From: Rhodobacteraceae bacterium D3-12
Lineage (GTDB): Bacteria; Pseudomonadota; Alphaproteobacteria; Rhodobacterales; Rhodobacteraceae
NCBI GenBank assembly: GCA_025916135.1
Contig: CP104793.1
Span: 3,038,001 to 3,102,000 of the forward strand
Direction: 5' to 3'
Length of the DNA stretch: 64,000 bases
Under the pieces are notes generated by a model that saw only the letters and a program-made list of their open reading frames with translations, was not told the DNA's origin and did not search any database. Both the position numbers and the translations under genes were made by a program. Positions 37,406-46,970 of the stretch are shown in pieces (position 1 is the first letter of the stretch; the number at the start of each line of letters is the position of its first letter).

Positions 37406-37543
37406 CTAGCTTGGATAATACATCATGCCATTGCCGCGTGTCACCGCGATGGTCAAAACCACCAGCAGCCCCAGCACGATGGCCGTCGGAGGCAGAGAGC
37501 CCTGCGCCGAGGCGCTTGCGCTCGCCGGGTCACTGCTTTGCAT
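37406..37543 (-). CDS. Small single-span membrane protein of unknown function
   Basis: A 45-residue open frame starting MQSSDPASASASAQGS, followed by one hydrophobic segment (PTAIVLGLLVVLTIAVT) and ending GNGMMYYPS. It begins nine bases after the stop of the secreted protein gene and is likely part of the same transcript. No family is recognised, and with so short a frame the call rests on the clean membrane segment and gene spacing. Confidence 0.4.
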   Translation of the reverse strand: MQSSDPASASASAQGSLPPTAIVLGLLVVLTIAVTRGNGMMYYPS

Positions 37544-37552
37544 GCTTAGCAA

Positions 37553-37930
37553 TCATCCCCCCGTGCAGCGGTAGAACAGGACCGGGGAGAGACCGCCGCT
37601 TGTCTGGTGGGCTTTGACGTTACCGTCACCTTGGGGGACGAGGATAAAGTCAGCCGTCCAACGGGTTGTCGCGCTGGCGCATTTGCTGGTGATCCTCAAC
37701 TCGCGTCCCGCGGCCAGATCGGCGAGCACCGGGTTGGGAAAGTCACAGCCGAAGAAGTGGCTGTTGATGCCGCGATCCTGAAGGTAGATCACATCGCGTT
37801 CTTCGATCACCCCGTCATCCGCGCCACAAAGGCCAGGTTGAGAAAGGTAGAAGGTTTCAGCCGCAGCGCCAAGCGGAAGCGCCACCAGCAACAGGGCGCT
37901 TGCCAAGAGGGCGGCGGTGCGGCGCATCAT
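37553..37930 (-). CDS. Secreted cysteine-containing protein of unknown function
   Basis: The 125-residue product has a clear signal peptide ([22 protein letters not shown]) and a small mature domain with four cysteines ([26 protein letters not shown]), compatible with two disulfides. The function is unknown. Its ATG overlaps the adk stop, so it is translationally coupled to adk, which is odd for an exported protein inside a ribosomal gene cluster. Confidence 0.65.
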   Translation of the reverse strand: MMRRTAALLASALLLVALPLGAAAETFYLSQPGLCGADDGVIEERDVIYLQDRGINSHFFGCDFPNPVLADLAAGRELRITSKCASATTRWTADFILVPQGDGNVKAHQTSGGLSPVLFYRCTGG

Positions 37931-38511
37931 GCGCCGCCGTCAAGAACGCCTGCAATCGCGGTTTGGACATCTGCGATGGCGCCCAGCCCGTCAACACCCT
38001 TGAGCTGTCCCTTGGCGTAGTAATAGCCAATCAGCGGCGAGGTCTTCTTGTAGTATTCCATCAAGCGGATCTTGAGGCTTTCGGCATTGTCATCGGCGCG
38101 GGCGGTGCCGCCGGCGGCGACGGCTTCCTTGGCGCGGTTGACGATACGGTCGACGAGGACCTCGTCATTGACCTGAAGCTCGATCACCACATCAAGGGTT
38201 TCGCCGCACTCTTTGAGGAGTTCGGCCAGAGCGTCGGCCTGTGCCAGCGTGCGGGGGAAGCCATCAAAGATGAAACCACCCTTCTTGTCACCTTCGAGCT
38301 TTTCACGGATCAGGCCGATCACGATCTCATCGGTGACGAGCTCTCCGCGGTCCATCACCTCTGCGACGCGCTTGCCCATTTCGGTGCCGCTGCTCTTGGC
38401 CTCGCGCAGCATGTCGCCTGTCGAGAGCTGGATCATGTCGCGCGTTGCAACGAGGTGTTGCGCTTGCGTGCCTTTACCGGCCCCGGGTGGTCCAAGCAGA
38501 ATGATGTTCAT
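37927..38511 (-). CDS. adk: Adenylate kinase
   Basis: The 194-residue short-form enzyme interconverts ATP+AMP and 2 ADP. It has the P-loop [16 protein letters not shown], the AMP-binding [11 protein letters not shown] and [16 protein letters not shown], and lacks the long zinc LID, as is common in this group. It overlaps secY by four bases, the classic secY-adk arrangement. Confidence 0.96.
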   Translation of the reverse strand: MNIILLGPPGAGKGTQAQHLVATRDMIQLSTGDMLREAKSSGTEMGKRVAEVMDRGELVTDEIVIGLIREKLEGDKKGGFIFDGFPRTLAQADALAELLKECGETLDVVIELQVNDEVLVDRIVNRAKEAVAAGGTARADDNAESLKIRLMEYYKKTSPLIGYYYAKGQLKGVDGLGAIADVQTAIAGVLDGGA

Positions 38512-39869
38512 CGGCGCACGGGTCCTTTCCGCTTGCGCCGCCGTCCTTTGCCGGACAGCTGCGACTTTTCAATCAAGCCTTCGTATTGATGCGCAAGCAG
38601 GTGGCTTTGCACTTGCTGGATCGTGTCCATTGTCACCGAGACCACAATCAGCACCGAGGTGCCGCCGAAGTAAAACGGGATGGAGAACTGGTTGCGCAGA
38701 ATTTCCGGCAGCAGACAGACAGCGGCGAGATAGGCCGCGCCAAGCACGAGGATGCGGTTGACGACATACTCAAGATACTCGGCTGTTTTCTTGCCCGGAC
38801 GGATGCCGGGAACAAAGCCGTTCTGGTTCTTGAGGTTGTCGGCCACATCATCGGGTTTGAAGCTGACGTTGAAGGTATAGAAATAGGCGAAGAACACGAT
38901 CATCAGCACGAAGAACAGCAGATAGAGCGGCTGTCCCGGACCGAAATAGGCGAGGATCGTCGACATGATCGGGCCGGTTTGATTGCCCGAGAAAGTGCTG
39001 ATCGTGACCGGCAGCAGCAACAGGGAGCTGGCGAAGATCGCCGGGATAACGCCCGCTGGGTTCACCTTGACCGGGAGGTGGGAGTTGCCACCGTCATAGA
39101 CCTTCATACCGACCTGACGGCGCGGGTATTGAATGTGGATCTTCCTCAGCGCGCGTTCCATGAAGACCACGAAGGCAATCACCACGACCACCATCACGAT
39201 CACACCGATGATAACAGCGGGGCTAATGATGCCGGAGCGGCCTTGACTAAAGAACTGGGCCATTGCGGCGGGCACTTCGGCGATGATGCCGACGAAGATG
39301 ATGAGCGAGATACCGTTGCCGATGCCGCGTGCGGTGATTTGCTCGCCCAGCCACATCAGGAACATGGTGCCGCCCACGAGGGTAATCATGGTCGACGCAA
39401 CAAAGAAGAAGCCCGGATCGGTGGCGAGATCGCCTGCCTCAAGGCTTTTGGCAAGGCCGTAGGATTGTAGCGTCGCCAGAAAGACAGTGCCGTAGCGCGT
39501 CCACTGGTTCATCTTCTTGCGGCCTTGTTCGCCCTCTTTTTTCATCTGTTCCAGCGCGGGGACCATGGAGGCCAACAGCTGAACGATGATCGAGGCCGAG
39601 ATATAAGGCATGATCCCGAGGGCGAAGATGCCCATACGGCCAAGGGCGCCGCCGGTGAACATGGTCAGGATGCCACCGATCCCCTGCCCTGCGCCTTCCA
39701 TGAAGTCGCGCAGCGCCTGACCATCAATCCCCGGAACGGGAATGAAGGTGCCAAGGCGATAGACGATCAGAAGGCCCAGCGTGAACAGGATGCGATTGCG
39801 CAGGTCGGTGGCTTTACCCAGGGCCGACCAGCTTGTGTTGGCGGCCATTTGTTCGGCGGCAGATGCCAT
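38508..39869 (-). CDS. secY: Preprotein translocase subunit SecY
   Basis: A 453-residue, ten-span channel protein of the Sec translocon. Motifs include [13 protein letters not shown] in TM1, [15 protein letters not shown] in TM2, the cytoplasmic loop [18 protein letters not shown] and [18 protein letters not shown]. It lies between rplO and adk in the spc order. The gap to rplO holds a GCGCCGCC/GGCGGCGC stem and no gene. Confidence 0.97.
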   Translation of the reverse strand: MASAAEQMAANTSWSALGKATDLRNRILFTLGLLIVYRLGTFIPVPGIDGQALRDFMEGAGQGIGGILTMFTGGALGRMGIFALGIMPYISASIIVQLLASMVPALEQMKKEGEQGRKKMNQWTRYGTVFLATLQSYGLAKSLEAGDLATDPGFFFVASTMITLVGGTMFLMWLGEQITARGIGNGISLIIFVGIIAEVPAAMAQFFSQGRSGIISPAVIIGVIVMVVVVIAFVVFMERALRKIHIQYPRRQVGMKVYDGGNSHLPVKVNPAGVIPAIFASSLLLLPVTISTFSGNQTGPIMSTILAYFGPGQPLYLLFFVLMIVFFAYFYTFNVSFKPDDVADNLKNQNGFVPGIRPGKKTAEYLEYVVNRILVLGAAYLAAVCLLPEILRNQFSIPFYFGGTSVLIVVSVTMDTIQQVQSHLLAHQYEGLIEKSQLSGKGRRRKRKGPVRR

Positions 39870-39977
39870 GCGAGGTCTCTTTCATGCATGCGCCGCCAAG
39901 GTCGGTTTCCCGGCCCGGCGGCGCGTTTTTGGAAAACTGGAGGTTATGTAAGCCCGGGATCGCCCGGGAACAACCTC

Positions 39978-40451
39978 TTATTCAGCTGCTGTCGCAGCCG
40001 TTACCTTGAGCGAGCCGCCAGCTTTTTCCACGGCCTCGATGGCCGATTTGGATGCGCCGGTCACTTCGAGGGTCAATTTCGCAGAAATATCGCCCTTGGC
40101 GAGGACGCGAACACCGTCGAGTTTGCGGCGCACGAGGCCGGATTCGACCAGCACGTCTTCGGTGATGGCGTTTTTGGCGTCCAGTTTCTTCTCATCAACG
40201 AATTTCTGGATCAGACCAAGGTTGATGACGGCAAATTTCTTGCGGTTCGGCTTGTTGAAGCCACGCTTTGGCAGACGTTGGTAGAGCGGCATTTGGCCGC
40301 CTTCGTAGCCATTGATCGCCACACCCGAACGGGATTTCTGACCTTTGATACCACGGCCAGCGGTTTTACCCATGCCGGAGCCCGGACCACGGCCAACGCG
40401 CTTGCGTTTCTTGGTTGCGCCGTCGTTGTCGCGCAGTTCATTGAGTTTCAT
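39978..40451 (-). CDS. rplO: 50S ribosomal protein L15
   Basis: The 157-residue protein begins [20 protein letters not shown], followed by [24 protein letters not shown], the glycine-rich L15 signature. The ATG at 40451 is the family start; the frame is open for another 49 codons upstream across its promoter. It is the first gene after the marC insertion. Confidence 0.96.
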   Translation of the reverse strand: MKLNELRDNDGATKKRKRVGRGPGSGMGKTAGRGIKGQKSRSGVAINGYEGGQMPLYQRLPKRGFNKPNRKKFAVINLGLIQKFVDEKKLDAKNAITEDVLVESGLVRRKLDGVRVLAKGDISAKLTLEVTGASKSAIEAVEKAGGSLKVTAATAAE

Positions 40452-40550
40452 ATCGCTTCTCCTATTGCCGGAAGTGACCCATGAAGCGAAGGGGCCAGAC
40501 GCGGCGTTTCTTGGTTGGTTGATTCCGTGGCCCCGCAAGGCCACCGTGGG

Positions 40551-40579
40551 CGTATAGACGCTTGGGCTTAGTCTTGCAA
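40551..40579 (-). promoter_or_regulatory. Candidate promoter for rplO-secY-adk
   Basis: On the minus strand TTGCAA (40574-40579) is followed after exactly 17 bases by TATACG (40551-40556). The predicted start lies about 95 bases before rplO and just after the marC stop. Confidence 0.65.
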
Positions 40580-40594
40580 GTGCGTGATGGCGCG

Positions 40595-41233
40595 TCACCC
40601 GCCGAGCGAGATCATTCCCACGACTTCCAGCCCGTTGACCACCGAATCCACCGCCACAGCGGCGAGGATCATGCCCATGACGCGGCTGATCACGTTAGAG
40701 CCCGTGCTGCCGATGACGCGTTTGACCTGTGAGGCAAGCAAGAGCAACACGAGGGTGATCATCAGGACCACCATCAAGAGCGCGCCTGTGACCATCTGAT
40801 CGGGGATCGAATGGCTTTTGTTGTCAGTCAGGATCACCACGGCGAGCATCGCGCCGGGAGAGGCAATGGAAGGCATCGCCAGCGGAAACACTGCGCCTGA
40901 CATGTGATCTTTCTCTGCGGCTTCGATTTCGCGGCTGGCTTTGGGGTCACCAAAGATCATGGTGAGCGCGAACAGGAAGAGAATGATGCCGCCTGCGATC
41001 TGGAACGAACCGAGGCGCAGGCCTATCGCTTCGATCACGATCTGCCCACCGATCAAGAACAGGAGCAACACAAAGGTCGCCACCACAACACCGCGAAAGG
41101 CGATCTTCCAATGCAGGTGATTTGGCACCCGCTGGGTTGCAAAATAGAACACAGGCAGCGTGCCGATCGGGTCGATGACCACGAACAACGTGATAAACTC
41201 TCTGAAGAGAGTGATGGGGTCGAGCTCTGGCAT
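40595..41233 (-). CDS. MarC family integral membrane protein
   Basis: A 212-residue protein with six hydrophobic segments and the MarC pattern [32 protein letters not shown] and [18 protein letters not shown]. The family's transport substrate is not established, and the old link to multiple antibiotic resistance is not supported. It is inserted between rpmD and rplO on the same strand but ends before a fresh promoter. Confidence 0.88.
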   Translation of the reverse strand: MPELDPITLFREFITLFVVIDPIGTLPVFYFATQRVPNHLHWKIAFRGVVVATFVLLLFLIGGQIVIEAIGLRLGSFQIAGGIILFLFALTMIFGDPKASREIEAAEKDHMSGAVFPLAMPSIASPGAMLAVVILTDNKSHSIPDQMVTGALLMVVLMITLVLLLLASQVKRVIGSTGSNVISRVMGMILAAVAVDSVVNGLEVVGMISLGG

Positions 41234-41440
41234 GTTGCGTTTCCGGGTGAGGCTGTTTTGTCATGGCATATTGCGGCGAAAGCCACAAACGAATGGTGGC
41301 GTTGTTCGATGAAACAGCGAGGGAATCTATGCACATAGTCAGTTTCTTGCCGATCACCTGCGCGTTTTGAGTGAGGGCCAAGGCCGGGCGTGCGCGGCTT
41401 GCCCCTTGCGCCAAATCACCATCCGGCGGAGACTTGGACG

Positions 41441-41593
41441 ATGTTCCTGCGCTGCTTCCTCGCCCCTGCCCGTCTTGCGGTTGCCACTTTGGCGGTGCCC
41501 TCGCCACGCGAGGCGCTGGCGTTGGAGCAGTCGTTGGAGTGCCCGGTGATTGGCAGGGTGCCAATTCAACCGAGTGTCAGGGGAGCCGGATAA
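41441..41593 (+). CDS. Small possible secreted or membrane-anchored peptide
   Basis: A 50-residue frame (MFLRCFLAPARLAVATLAVPS...) with a signal-like start, ending in a TAA directly abutting the ATG of the next gene. GGCGGAGAC lies upstream at a somewhat long distance. It may be a leader gene coupled to the downstream membrane protein, or not a gene at all. No homologue is recognised. Confidence 0.3.
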   Translation: MFLRCFLAPARLAVATLAVPSPREALALEQSLECPVIGRVPIQPSVRGAG

Positions 41594-42085
41594 ATGGCGC
41601 GCCCAGATACCCATGTTTACGTTCAATCCAGCAAGGTCTTTGTTGTCTTTCTTATGGTCGTGATCGCGATTGCGGCCTGTGCTGTGATTGCGCGTGCGAT
41701 TGATCGCTTGGCGTTTGCGCCGTTTTACGAATGGGTGGGGTTGCTGCTCATTGGAGTGCTGCTGTTGCTCGGCGTTGAAAGGCTCTATCGCTACTATTTT
41801 TTACCGCAGATCAGCCTATTGGCCGAAAAGATGGTGGTGCGGCGGTTCTGGCTGCCCGCGATAACATGGGATTACGCCGATACAGCGCGGTGGGCGTTGG
41901 AGTACCAACCTTTGCAAAAGGACGCGCGCCGGCTTTTCGACAAGGAGCCACGGGTGATTGAATGGCTTGCGCGCACTGACAGAAACGGCGTGACGCGCCG
42001 GGTGGTATTGCCAAAGTTAGCGGGGGAGAACCGAGCCCTGTTAGAAGACTTGTCAGCCCGGAGCCAGTTGCCGGTGATGCAATAG
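41594..42085 (+). CDS. Membrane protein of unknown function
   Basis: The 163-residue product has two N-terminal hydrophobic segments (VFVVFLMVVIAIAACAVIARAI and WVGLLLIGVLLLLGVERLY), then a soluble domain of about 95 residues rich in charged groups. The pattern resembles a small two-span membrane protein with a cytoplasmic tail. I do not recognise it. It runs opposite to the surrounding ribosomal genes. AGGGGAG lies 10 bases before the ATG, and a terminator follows directly. Confidence 0.6.
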   Translation: MARPDTHVYVQSSKVFVVFLMVVIAIAACAVIARAIDRLAFAPFYEWVGLLLIGVLLLLGVERLYRYYFLPQISLLAEKMVVRRFWLPAITWDYADTARWALEYQPLQKDARRLFDKEPRVIEWLARTDRNGVTRRVVLPKLAGENRALLEDLSARSQLPVMQ

Positions 42086-42124
42086 AAAACGCCCCCGATC
42101 CTGCGATCGAGGGCGCTTTGAAAA
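42086..42124. terminator. Bidirectional terminator between rpmD and the plus-strand membrane gene
   Basis: CGCCCCCGATC (42090-42100) pairs with GATCGAGGGCG (42105-42115) with one mismatch. An AAAA run precedes and a TTTGAAAA follows, so it can act on both strands. On the minus strand it would end the transcript after rpmD, inside the normal spc operon. Confidence 0.75.
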
Positions 42125-42158
42125 TCTCGCGTCGAACGGGGGTTAACCCGTCAACCGC

Positions 42159-42347
42159 TCAACCTTTTTCTTCGATGATCTCAACCATATGCGGGATCGA
42201 GTTGACCATGCCACGCACCGAAGGTGTATCTTCGAGTTCGCGGGTCTTGTGCATCTTGTTGAGGCCCAGACCGATCAGCGTTTGACGCTGTTTGGCGGGG
42301 CGGCGGATCGGCGAGCCGATCTGTTTTACAACGATGGTTTTAGCCAT
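42159..42347 (-). CDS. rpmD: 50S ribosomal protein L30
   Basis: The 62-residue protein ([19 protein letters not shown] ... [21 protein letters not shown]) is a normal bacterial L30. It follows rpsE by 12 bases. In this genome it ends the first part of the spc group, because a terminator and two foreign genes separate it from rplO. Confidence 0.95.
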   Translation of the reverse strand: MAKTIVVKQIGSPIRRPAKQRQTLIGLGLNKMHKTRELEDTPSVRGMVNSIPHMVEIIEEKG

Positions 42348-42359
42348 GAGTCTCGCTCC

Positions 42360-42934
42360 TTATGCGTCGGCGGCTTCGTCAGCCGCGGGGGCTTCGGATT
42401 TGCTGCCGAGAATGTCAGCGACTTTTTTGCCGCGACGTTGAGCCACCATGCGCGGGCTGCTTTCTTTTTGCAGGCCGTCAATCGTGGCGCGGATCATGTT
42501 GTAGGGGTTCTGCGAGCCGATCGACTTCGACACCACGTCCTTGATGCCGAGCATCTCGAACACGGCACGCATCGGACCACCGGCGATGATCCCGGTCCCT
42601 TCAGGGGCGGTCCGCATCACGACTTTACCGGCGCCGTGGCGGCCTTCCATGTCGTGGTGCAGGGTGCGGCCTTCGCGCAGCGGCACGCGGATCATTTGAC
42701 GCTTGGCTTGCTCGGTGGCTTTACGAATGGCCTCGGGACCTCTTTCGCTTTACCTTTGCCAAAGCCGACGCGGCCCTTTTGGTCACCAACAACCACGAGA
42801 GCGGCGAAGCCAAAACGCTTACCACCTTTCACGGTTTTGCTGACGCGGTTGATCGCGACCAGACGGTCGGCAAATTCCGGTGTTTCTTCGCGACGTGGGC
42901 CACGGCCCCGGCGTTCATTACGTTGTTCTGCCAT
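42360..42934 (-). CDS. rpsE: 30S ribosomal protein S5, frameshifted in this sequence
   Basis: Residues 1-69 ([20 protein letters not shown] ... [10 protein letters not shown]) and the remainder ([27 protein letters not shown] ... [15 protein letters not shown]) lie in different frames. The break is at the GGG of 42735-42737; one added base gives [13 protein letters not shown], the invariant S5 sequence, and 191 residues. S5 is essential for decoding accuracy, so a sequencing or assembly indel is much more likely than real loss. Confidence 0.94.
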
Positions 42935-43120
42935 CAGGCAATCCTTTCAAGGGTGGCGCATAGAGCGGCGCCGATTGGTCCAATCGAAGTGAGCGGGAAC
43001 GCTCCCCGATCATCGAGGCGGGAAACCCCGCCTTCGCGTTTTCATATTAGGGTGCGTGCAAGCACACACCCTTTGGTGTTTCGCCATGTGAGGTGCGCGC
43101 ATGCACGCACCGCCACAGGG

Positions 43121-43480
43121 TTAAACTTTCAGCCCACCTTCACGCGCGGCGTCGGCGAGAGCCTTGACCTTGCCGTGAAACAGGAAGCCACCGCGGTCGA
43201 AATAGGCCTCTGCAACGCCCGCCTTTTTGGCGCGCTCTGCAATGGCCGTGCCGACCTTGGTTGCTGCTTCGACGTTGTTCTTGCCAACCACACCGAGGTC
43301 TTTCTCGAGCGAGGAGGCAGACGCGAGGGTTACACCCTGCACATCGTCGATCAGCTGGCAGCTGATGTTTTTGTTCGAACGGTGAACCGACAGGCGTACC
43401 TTGCCCGAATTCACCTTGCGAAGTTTGTTCCGGACGCGCAGGCGGCGCTTGAGGAACAGTGTCCGTTTGCTGTTTGCCAT
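43121..43480 (-). CDS. rplR: 50S ribosomal protein L18
   Basis: The 119-residue 5S rRNA-binding protein begins [20 protein letters not shown] and ends [26 protein letters not shown], as expected. An in-frame start 96 bases upstream would lie inside rplF and is rejected. It is followed by an unusually long 186-base gap before rpsE that contains several short hairpins and no recognisable gene. Confidence 0.95.
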   Translation of the reverse strand: MANSKRTLFLKRRLRVRNKLRKVNSGKVRLSVHRSNKNISCQLIDDVQGVTLASASSLEKDLGVVGKNNVEAATKVGTAIAERAKKAGVAEAYFDRGGFLFHGKVKALADAAREGGLKV

Positions 43481-43491
43481 TTTGCTGGTCC

Positions 43492-44025
43492 TTACTTCTT
43501 CTTGCCTTCCTTGCGGAAGATATACTCGTCTTTGTACTTGATGCCTTTGCCTTTGTAGGGCTCGGGCTTGCGCCATTCGCGGATATTGGCCGCGACCTGG
43601 CCGACGAGTTGTGCGTCAGTGCCTTCAACGATGATCTGGGTCTGCTTAGGGCAGGTAACGGTCACGCCAGCAGGCACGTTGAAGTCAACATCATGGCTGA
43701 GGCCAAGGTTGAGCTTGAGCGTGTTGCCCTGAATTTGTGCCCGGTAACCAACGCCGTTGATTTCAAGTTCTTTCTTGAAACCTTCGGTGCAGCCTTGAAC
43801 CATGTTTGCCACCATTGTGCGGCTCATGCCCCACTGTTGGCGGGCACGCTTGGATTTGCCACGGGGCGTGATTGTCACGGCATTTTCTTCTACCGCGAGG
43901 CTCACATCATCGGACGCAGTGAAAGACTGAGTGTCTTTCGGGCCCTTGATTTCGATGGTCTGGCCGGAGACAGCGGCGCTGACGCCCGACGGCAGATCGA
44001 CTGGTTTCTTACCAATACGAGACAT
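43492..44025 (-). CDS. rplF: 50S ribosomal protein L6
   Basis: The 177-residue protein has the L6 hallmarks [31 protein letters not shown] and the C-terminal [14 protein letters not shown]. It binds near the factor site of the 50S subunit. It sits 11 bases after rpsH. Confidence 0.97.
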   Translation of the reverse strand: MSRIGKKPVDLPSGVSAAVSGQTIEIKGPKDTQSFTASDDVSLAVEENAVTITPRGKSKRARQQWGMSRTMVANMVQGCTEGFKKELEINGVGYRAQIQGNTLKLNLGLSHDVDFNVPAGVTVTCPKQTQIIVEGTDAQLVGQVAANIREWRKPEPYKGKGIKYKDEYIFRKEGKKK

Positions 44026-44036
44026 TGTCGCTCTCC

Positions 44037-44429
44037 TTAGAAGACGGTGCAGAGCACTTCGCCGCCAACATTGGCAGCCCGTGCGCTTGCGTCCGACATC
44101 ACACCCTTGGATGTGCTGACAATCGACACACCGAGGCCCTGACGGACCGACGGAACATCCTTGACGCCCATGTAAACGCGACGGCCGGGTTTGGAGACCC
44201 GCTTGAGTTCGCGAATGACAGGGGTGCCATCAAAATATTTCAGGCTGATTTCGAGGGTCGGGTGACCGTCTGCATCAGAACCGGATTCGTAACCGCGGAT
44301 GTAGCCTTCGTCGGCCAGCACATCCAGAACCCAAGCGCGAAGTTTCGACGCCGGAGTGGAAACGGTTGATTTACCACGCATCTGCGAGTTGCGGATACGG
44401 GTGAGCATATCGCCGATAGGATCGTTCAT
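44037..44429 (-). CDS. rpsH: 30S ribosomal protein S8
   Basis: The 130-residue protein begins [16 protein letters not shown] and ends [16 protein letters not shown]...GGEVLCTVF, the standard S8 pattern. S8 nucleates the central domain of 16S rRNA and in enterobacteria represses the spc operon. Confidence 0.97.
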   Translation of the reverse strand: MNDPIGDMLTRIRNSQMRGKSTVSTPASKLRAWVLDVLADEGYIRGYESGSDADGHPTLEISLKYFDGTPVIRELKRVSKPGRRVYMGVKDVPSVRQGLGVSIVSTSKGVMSDASARAANVGGEVLCTVF

Positions 44430-44441
44430 ACTATCTCTCCC

Positions 44442-44747
44442 TTACCAGCTTGATTTGACCATGCCGGGGATCTGCCCCGACGAACCAAGCTCGCGCAATG
44501 CGATCCGGCTGATCTTGAGCTTACGGTAGTAAGCGTGCGGACGGCCGGTGAGCTGGCAACGATTGTGAAGGCGGGTTGCCGAGCTGTTGCGCGGCAGTTT
44601 CGCCAGCTTCAGGGAGGCGCGGAAGCGCTCTTCCATCGGCTTTTCCTGATCGTTGATAATTGCTTTGAGCTCGGCACGCTTGGCGGCGTATTTTTCCACC
44701 AGTTTTTGGCGTTTTGCTTCCCGAGCGACCATGGATTTCTTAGCCAT
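44442..44747 (-). CDS. rpsN: 30S ribosomal protein S14
   Basis: The 101-residue, zinc-independent (C-minus) S14 begins [20 protein letters not shown] and contains [23 protein letters not shown]. The length and the lack of a CxxC pair place it in the long proteobacterial form. Confidence 0.96.
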   Translation of the reverse strand: MAKKSMVAREAKRQKLVEKYAAKRAELKAIINDQEKPMEERFRASLKLAKLPRNSSATRLHNRCQLTGRPHAYYRKLKISRIALRELGSSGQIPGMVKSSW

Positions 44748-44767
44748 TCTCTAATTCCTCCCGCGGA

Positions 44768-45331
44768 TCAGCTGTTGAAGGGCATGTTGAAAGCTTTCAA
44801 CAGGCTCTTGGCTTCCGCGTCGGTTTTCGCGGTGGTGGCGATCACGATGTCCATACCCCAGGGTTCGTCAACTTTATCAAAGTCGATTTCCGGGAAGACG
44901 ATGTGCTCTTTGAGGCCCATGGCATAGTTGCCACGCCCATCGAAGCTTTTGCCGGACACGCCGCGGAAGTCGCGGACGCGGGGCATTGCGATGGTGATGA
45001 GCCGGTCGAGGAATTCATACATACGGTCGCCGCGCAGCGTGACCTTGGCGCCCATCGGCATGCCTTCGCGAACGCGGAAGCCGGCGATGGAGTTCTTGGC
45101 CACGGTCATCAGCGCCTTTTGACCAGCGATCAGCGTCAGATCCTCAACAGCCGATTTGGCTTTCTTGGAGTCTTTCACTGCTGCGCGGCCACAGCCGATG
45201 TTCAGCACGATTTTTTCAAGACGCGGGATCATCATGTCGTTGGCGTAGCTGAATTCTTCTTTCAGCTCGGCACGAATGGTGTCTTTGAACGCGGCCTTGA
45301 GACGCGGGGTATAGGTTGCAGCATCAAGCAT
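44768..45331 (-). CDS. rplE: 50S ribosomal protein L5
   Basis: The 187-residue 5S rRNA-binding protein contains [44 protein letters not shown] and a C-terminal [20 protein letters not shown]. It overlaps the rplX end by eight bases. Confidence 0.97.
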   Translation of the reverse strand: MLDAATYTPRLKAAFKDTIRAELKEEFSYANDMMIPRLEKIVLNIGCGRAAVKDSKKAKSAVEDLTLIAGQKALMTVAKNSIAGFRVREGMPMGAKVTLRGDRMYEFLDRLITIAMPRVRDFRGVSGKSFDGRGNYAMGLKEHIVFPEIDFDKVDEPWGMDIVIATTAKTDAEAKSLLKAFNMPFNS

Positions 45332-45635
45332 CGATCACGTCCCCCGTGGTTTTGGCAAAACGCACTTTCTTGTCGCCTTCAACCTTGAAGCCAACGCGCG
45401 TCGGTTTGCCGTTCTTATCGAGAAGCGCCAGGTTGGACAGCGCGATCGGCATGGCCTTGGGCAGGCGGCCGCCTTGGCTTGTCTGGCTCTGACGGGTGTG
45501 ACGGATGGCCATGTTGATGCCATCGACGATTGCTTTACCGGCAGTCGGGTTGATGGAAGAGATCGTACCTTCCTTGCCCTTGTCCTTGCCGGTCAGCACG
45601 ACGACCTTGTCGCCTTTTTTGAGTTTCGCAGCCAT
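45324..45635 (-). CDS. rplX: 50S ribosomal protein L24
   Basis: The 103-residue protein shows the KOW motif [20 protein letters not shown] and the downstream [18 protein letters not shown]. It is an early assembly protein of the 50S subunit. One base separates it from rplN, and it overlaps rplE. Confidence 0.97.
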   Translation of the reverse strand: MAAKLKKGDKVVVLTGKDKGKEGTISSINPTAGKAIVDGINMAIRHTRQSQTSQGGRLPKAMPIALSNLALLDKNGKPTRVGFKVEGDKKVRFAKTTGDVIDA

Positions 45636-45636
45636 A

Positions 45637-46005
45637 TCACAGCACCTCCGGTGCGAGCGAAATGATCTTCATGAAGTTCTTCGACCGCAGCTCACGAACA
45701 ACCGGCCCAAAGATACGGGTGCCGATCGGCTCGTTGTTGTTGTTGAGGATGACGGCGGCGTTGCGATCAAAACGGATCACGGTGCCGTCTTCACGGAACA
45801 CTTCCTTGGCGGTGCGCACGACGACGGCTTTACGCACGTCACCTTTCTTCACGCGACCGCGTGGGATGGCTTCCTTCACGGATACTACGATAACGTCACC
45901 GACGCTTGCGTATTTCCGCTTGGAACCACCCAGAACCTTGATGCACTGAACTCGGCGAGCGCCGGAGTTGTCAGCAACATCCAGATTGGTCTGCATCTGG
46001 ATCAT
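45637..46005 (-). CDS. rplN: 50S ribosomal protein L14
   Basis: The 122-residue protein begins [33 protein letters not shown], the invariant L14 start, and ends with [24 protein letters not shown]. It lies at the subunit interface. Confidence 0.97.
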   Translation of the reverse strand: MIQMQTNLDVADNSGARRVQCIKVLGGSKRKYASVGDVIVVSVKEAIPRGRVKKGDVRKAVVVRTAKEVFREDGTVIRFDRNAAVILNNNNEPIGTRIFGPVVRELRSKNFMKIISLAPEVL

Positions 46006-46084
46006 GTGGTTTCTCCCGACCTATGGGGGGCCGATCCGTGGCCGTTTCCCCAGGGTTTCGTAAATGCCAAAAGGCTCTGGTGGC

Positions 46085-46315
46085 TTAGGCCTCCAGAACC
46101 TCCCAACGTTTCGTTTTCGACTTCGGTGCGCATTCGATGATGCGGACTTTGTCACCGACTTTGAAAACATTCTTTTCATCGTGCGCCCGGTATTTCTTGG
46201 ACTTACGAATGGTTTTCTTCAGAACCGGGTGCGTGAAGCGGCGTTCGACCGACACGGTTACGGTTTGTGCGTTGGCGTCGCTGGTCACGGTGCCTGTGAG
46301 AATTCGCTTGGGCAT
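46085..46315 (-). CDS. rpsQ: 30S ribosomal protein S17
   Basis: The 76-residue protein begins [27 protein letters not shown] and contains [23 protein letters not shown]. It is an early 16S rRNA-binding protein and follows rpmC by 13 bases. Confidence 0.96.
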   Translation of the reverse strand: MPKRILTGTVTSDANAQTVTVSVERRFTHPVLKKTIRKSKKYRAHDEKNVFKVGDKVRIIECAPKSKTKRWEVLEA

Positions 46316-46328
46316 CTGTCAGGCTCCC

Positions 46329-46538
46329 TTATTCAGCGGTTGTTGCCGCGTCAGCGGCTTTTTGGTTGAGAATGGTCAACACGCGCGCGGTGTCACGTTT
46401 GACGACACGCATACGTGCGGTGTTTTCCAGCGCGCCGGTGGCTTGCTGAAACCGCAGGTTGAAGCTCTCTTTTTTCAAGTTGGCCAGCTCTTCACGGAGC
46501 TGATCCGGCGTTTTATCACGCAGATCGTTAGCGTTCAT
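46329..46538 (-). CDS. rpmC: 50S ribosomal protein L29
   Basis: The 69-residue protein ([36 protein letters not shown]) is a typical L29. In most bacteria rpmC directly follows rplP. Here 1.35 kb with two other genes intervenes, and a promoter-like sequence lies just upstream. Confidence 0.96.
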   Translation of the reverse strand: MNANDLRDKTPDQLREELANLKKESFNLRFQQATGALENTARMRVVKRDTARVLTILNQKAADAATTAE

Positions 46539-46621
46539 GCCATATTTCCTTTTTCAACATCACTGGAGGGCCGCTTGTTGCGTGACCCTGATTCCAGTGG
46601 AGTCCATGGGTAGAAGACCGC

Positions 46622-46650
46622 CCTATAAGCGGGATTCGCAGGTGTGGCAA
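46622..46650 (-). promoter_or_regulatory. Candidate promoter for rpmC and the following spc genes
   Basis: On the minus strand TTGCCA (46645-46650) is followed after exactly 17 bases by TATAGG (46622-46627). The predicted start is about 75 bases before rpmC, so rpmC no longer depends on read-through from rplP. Confidence 0.65.
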
Positions 46651-46681
46651 CCCCTATTGGGGTTAAAAGCGGGTCGGCGCC

Positions 46682-46897
46682 TCAGGAATTCAAATAGCCA
46701 GCCATGAGAGAGACAAACGCCCCGACGTGAACCACCATGATGGCCCGGTCTTTCCACATGACGCCAACCGCGAACCAAAGGAAAATCCCGATGAAAAAGG
46801 CAAACACGTTCCACGGCACGATATTGAGCCCGGTCAGGCCATATCCGACGAGCTGAATGGCGGTGGCCACCCATTTTACGATATCGACAGTTTTCAT
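46682..46897 (-). CDS. Small membrane protein (DUF6552-like)
   Basis: A 71-residue protein with two to three hydrophobic segments (VKWVATAIQLVGYGLTGLN, VFAFFIGIFLWFAVGVMW, MVVHVGAFVSLMAGYL). I associate this pattern with the DUF6552 family of Rhodobacterales; its function is unknown. The ATG at 46897 has AAGGAAAG about eight bases upstream and is preferred to one 36 bases earlier. It is divergent from the oxygenase gene. Confidence 0.6.
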   Translation of the reverse strand: MKTVDIVKWVATAIQLVGYGLTGLNIVPWNVFAFFIGIFLWFAVGVMWKDRAIMVVHVGAFVSLMAGYLNS

Positions 46898-46970
46898 GTG
46901 CGTCTTTCCTTGCAATGTCAGGCCGGATAGCATCAGTCGCGGTGCTAGGAAAGCTAATTAGAGAGAGACT

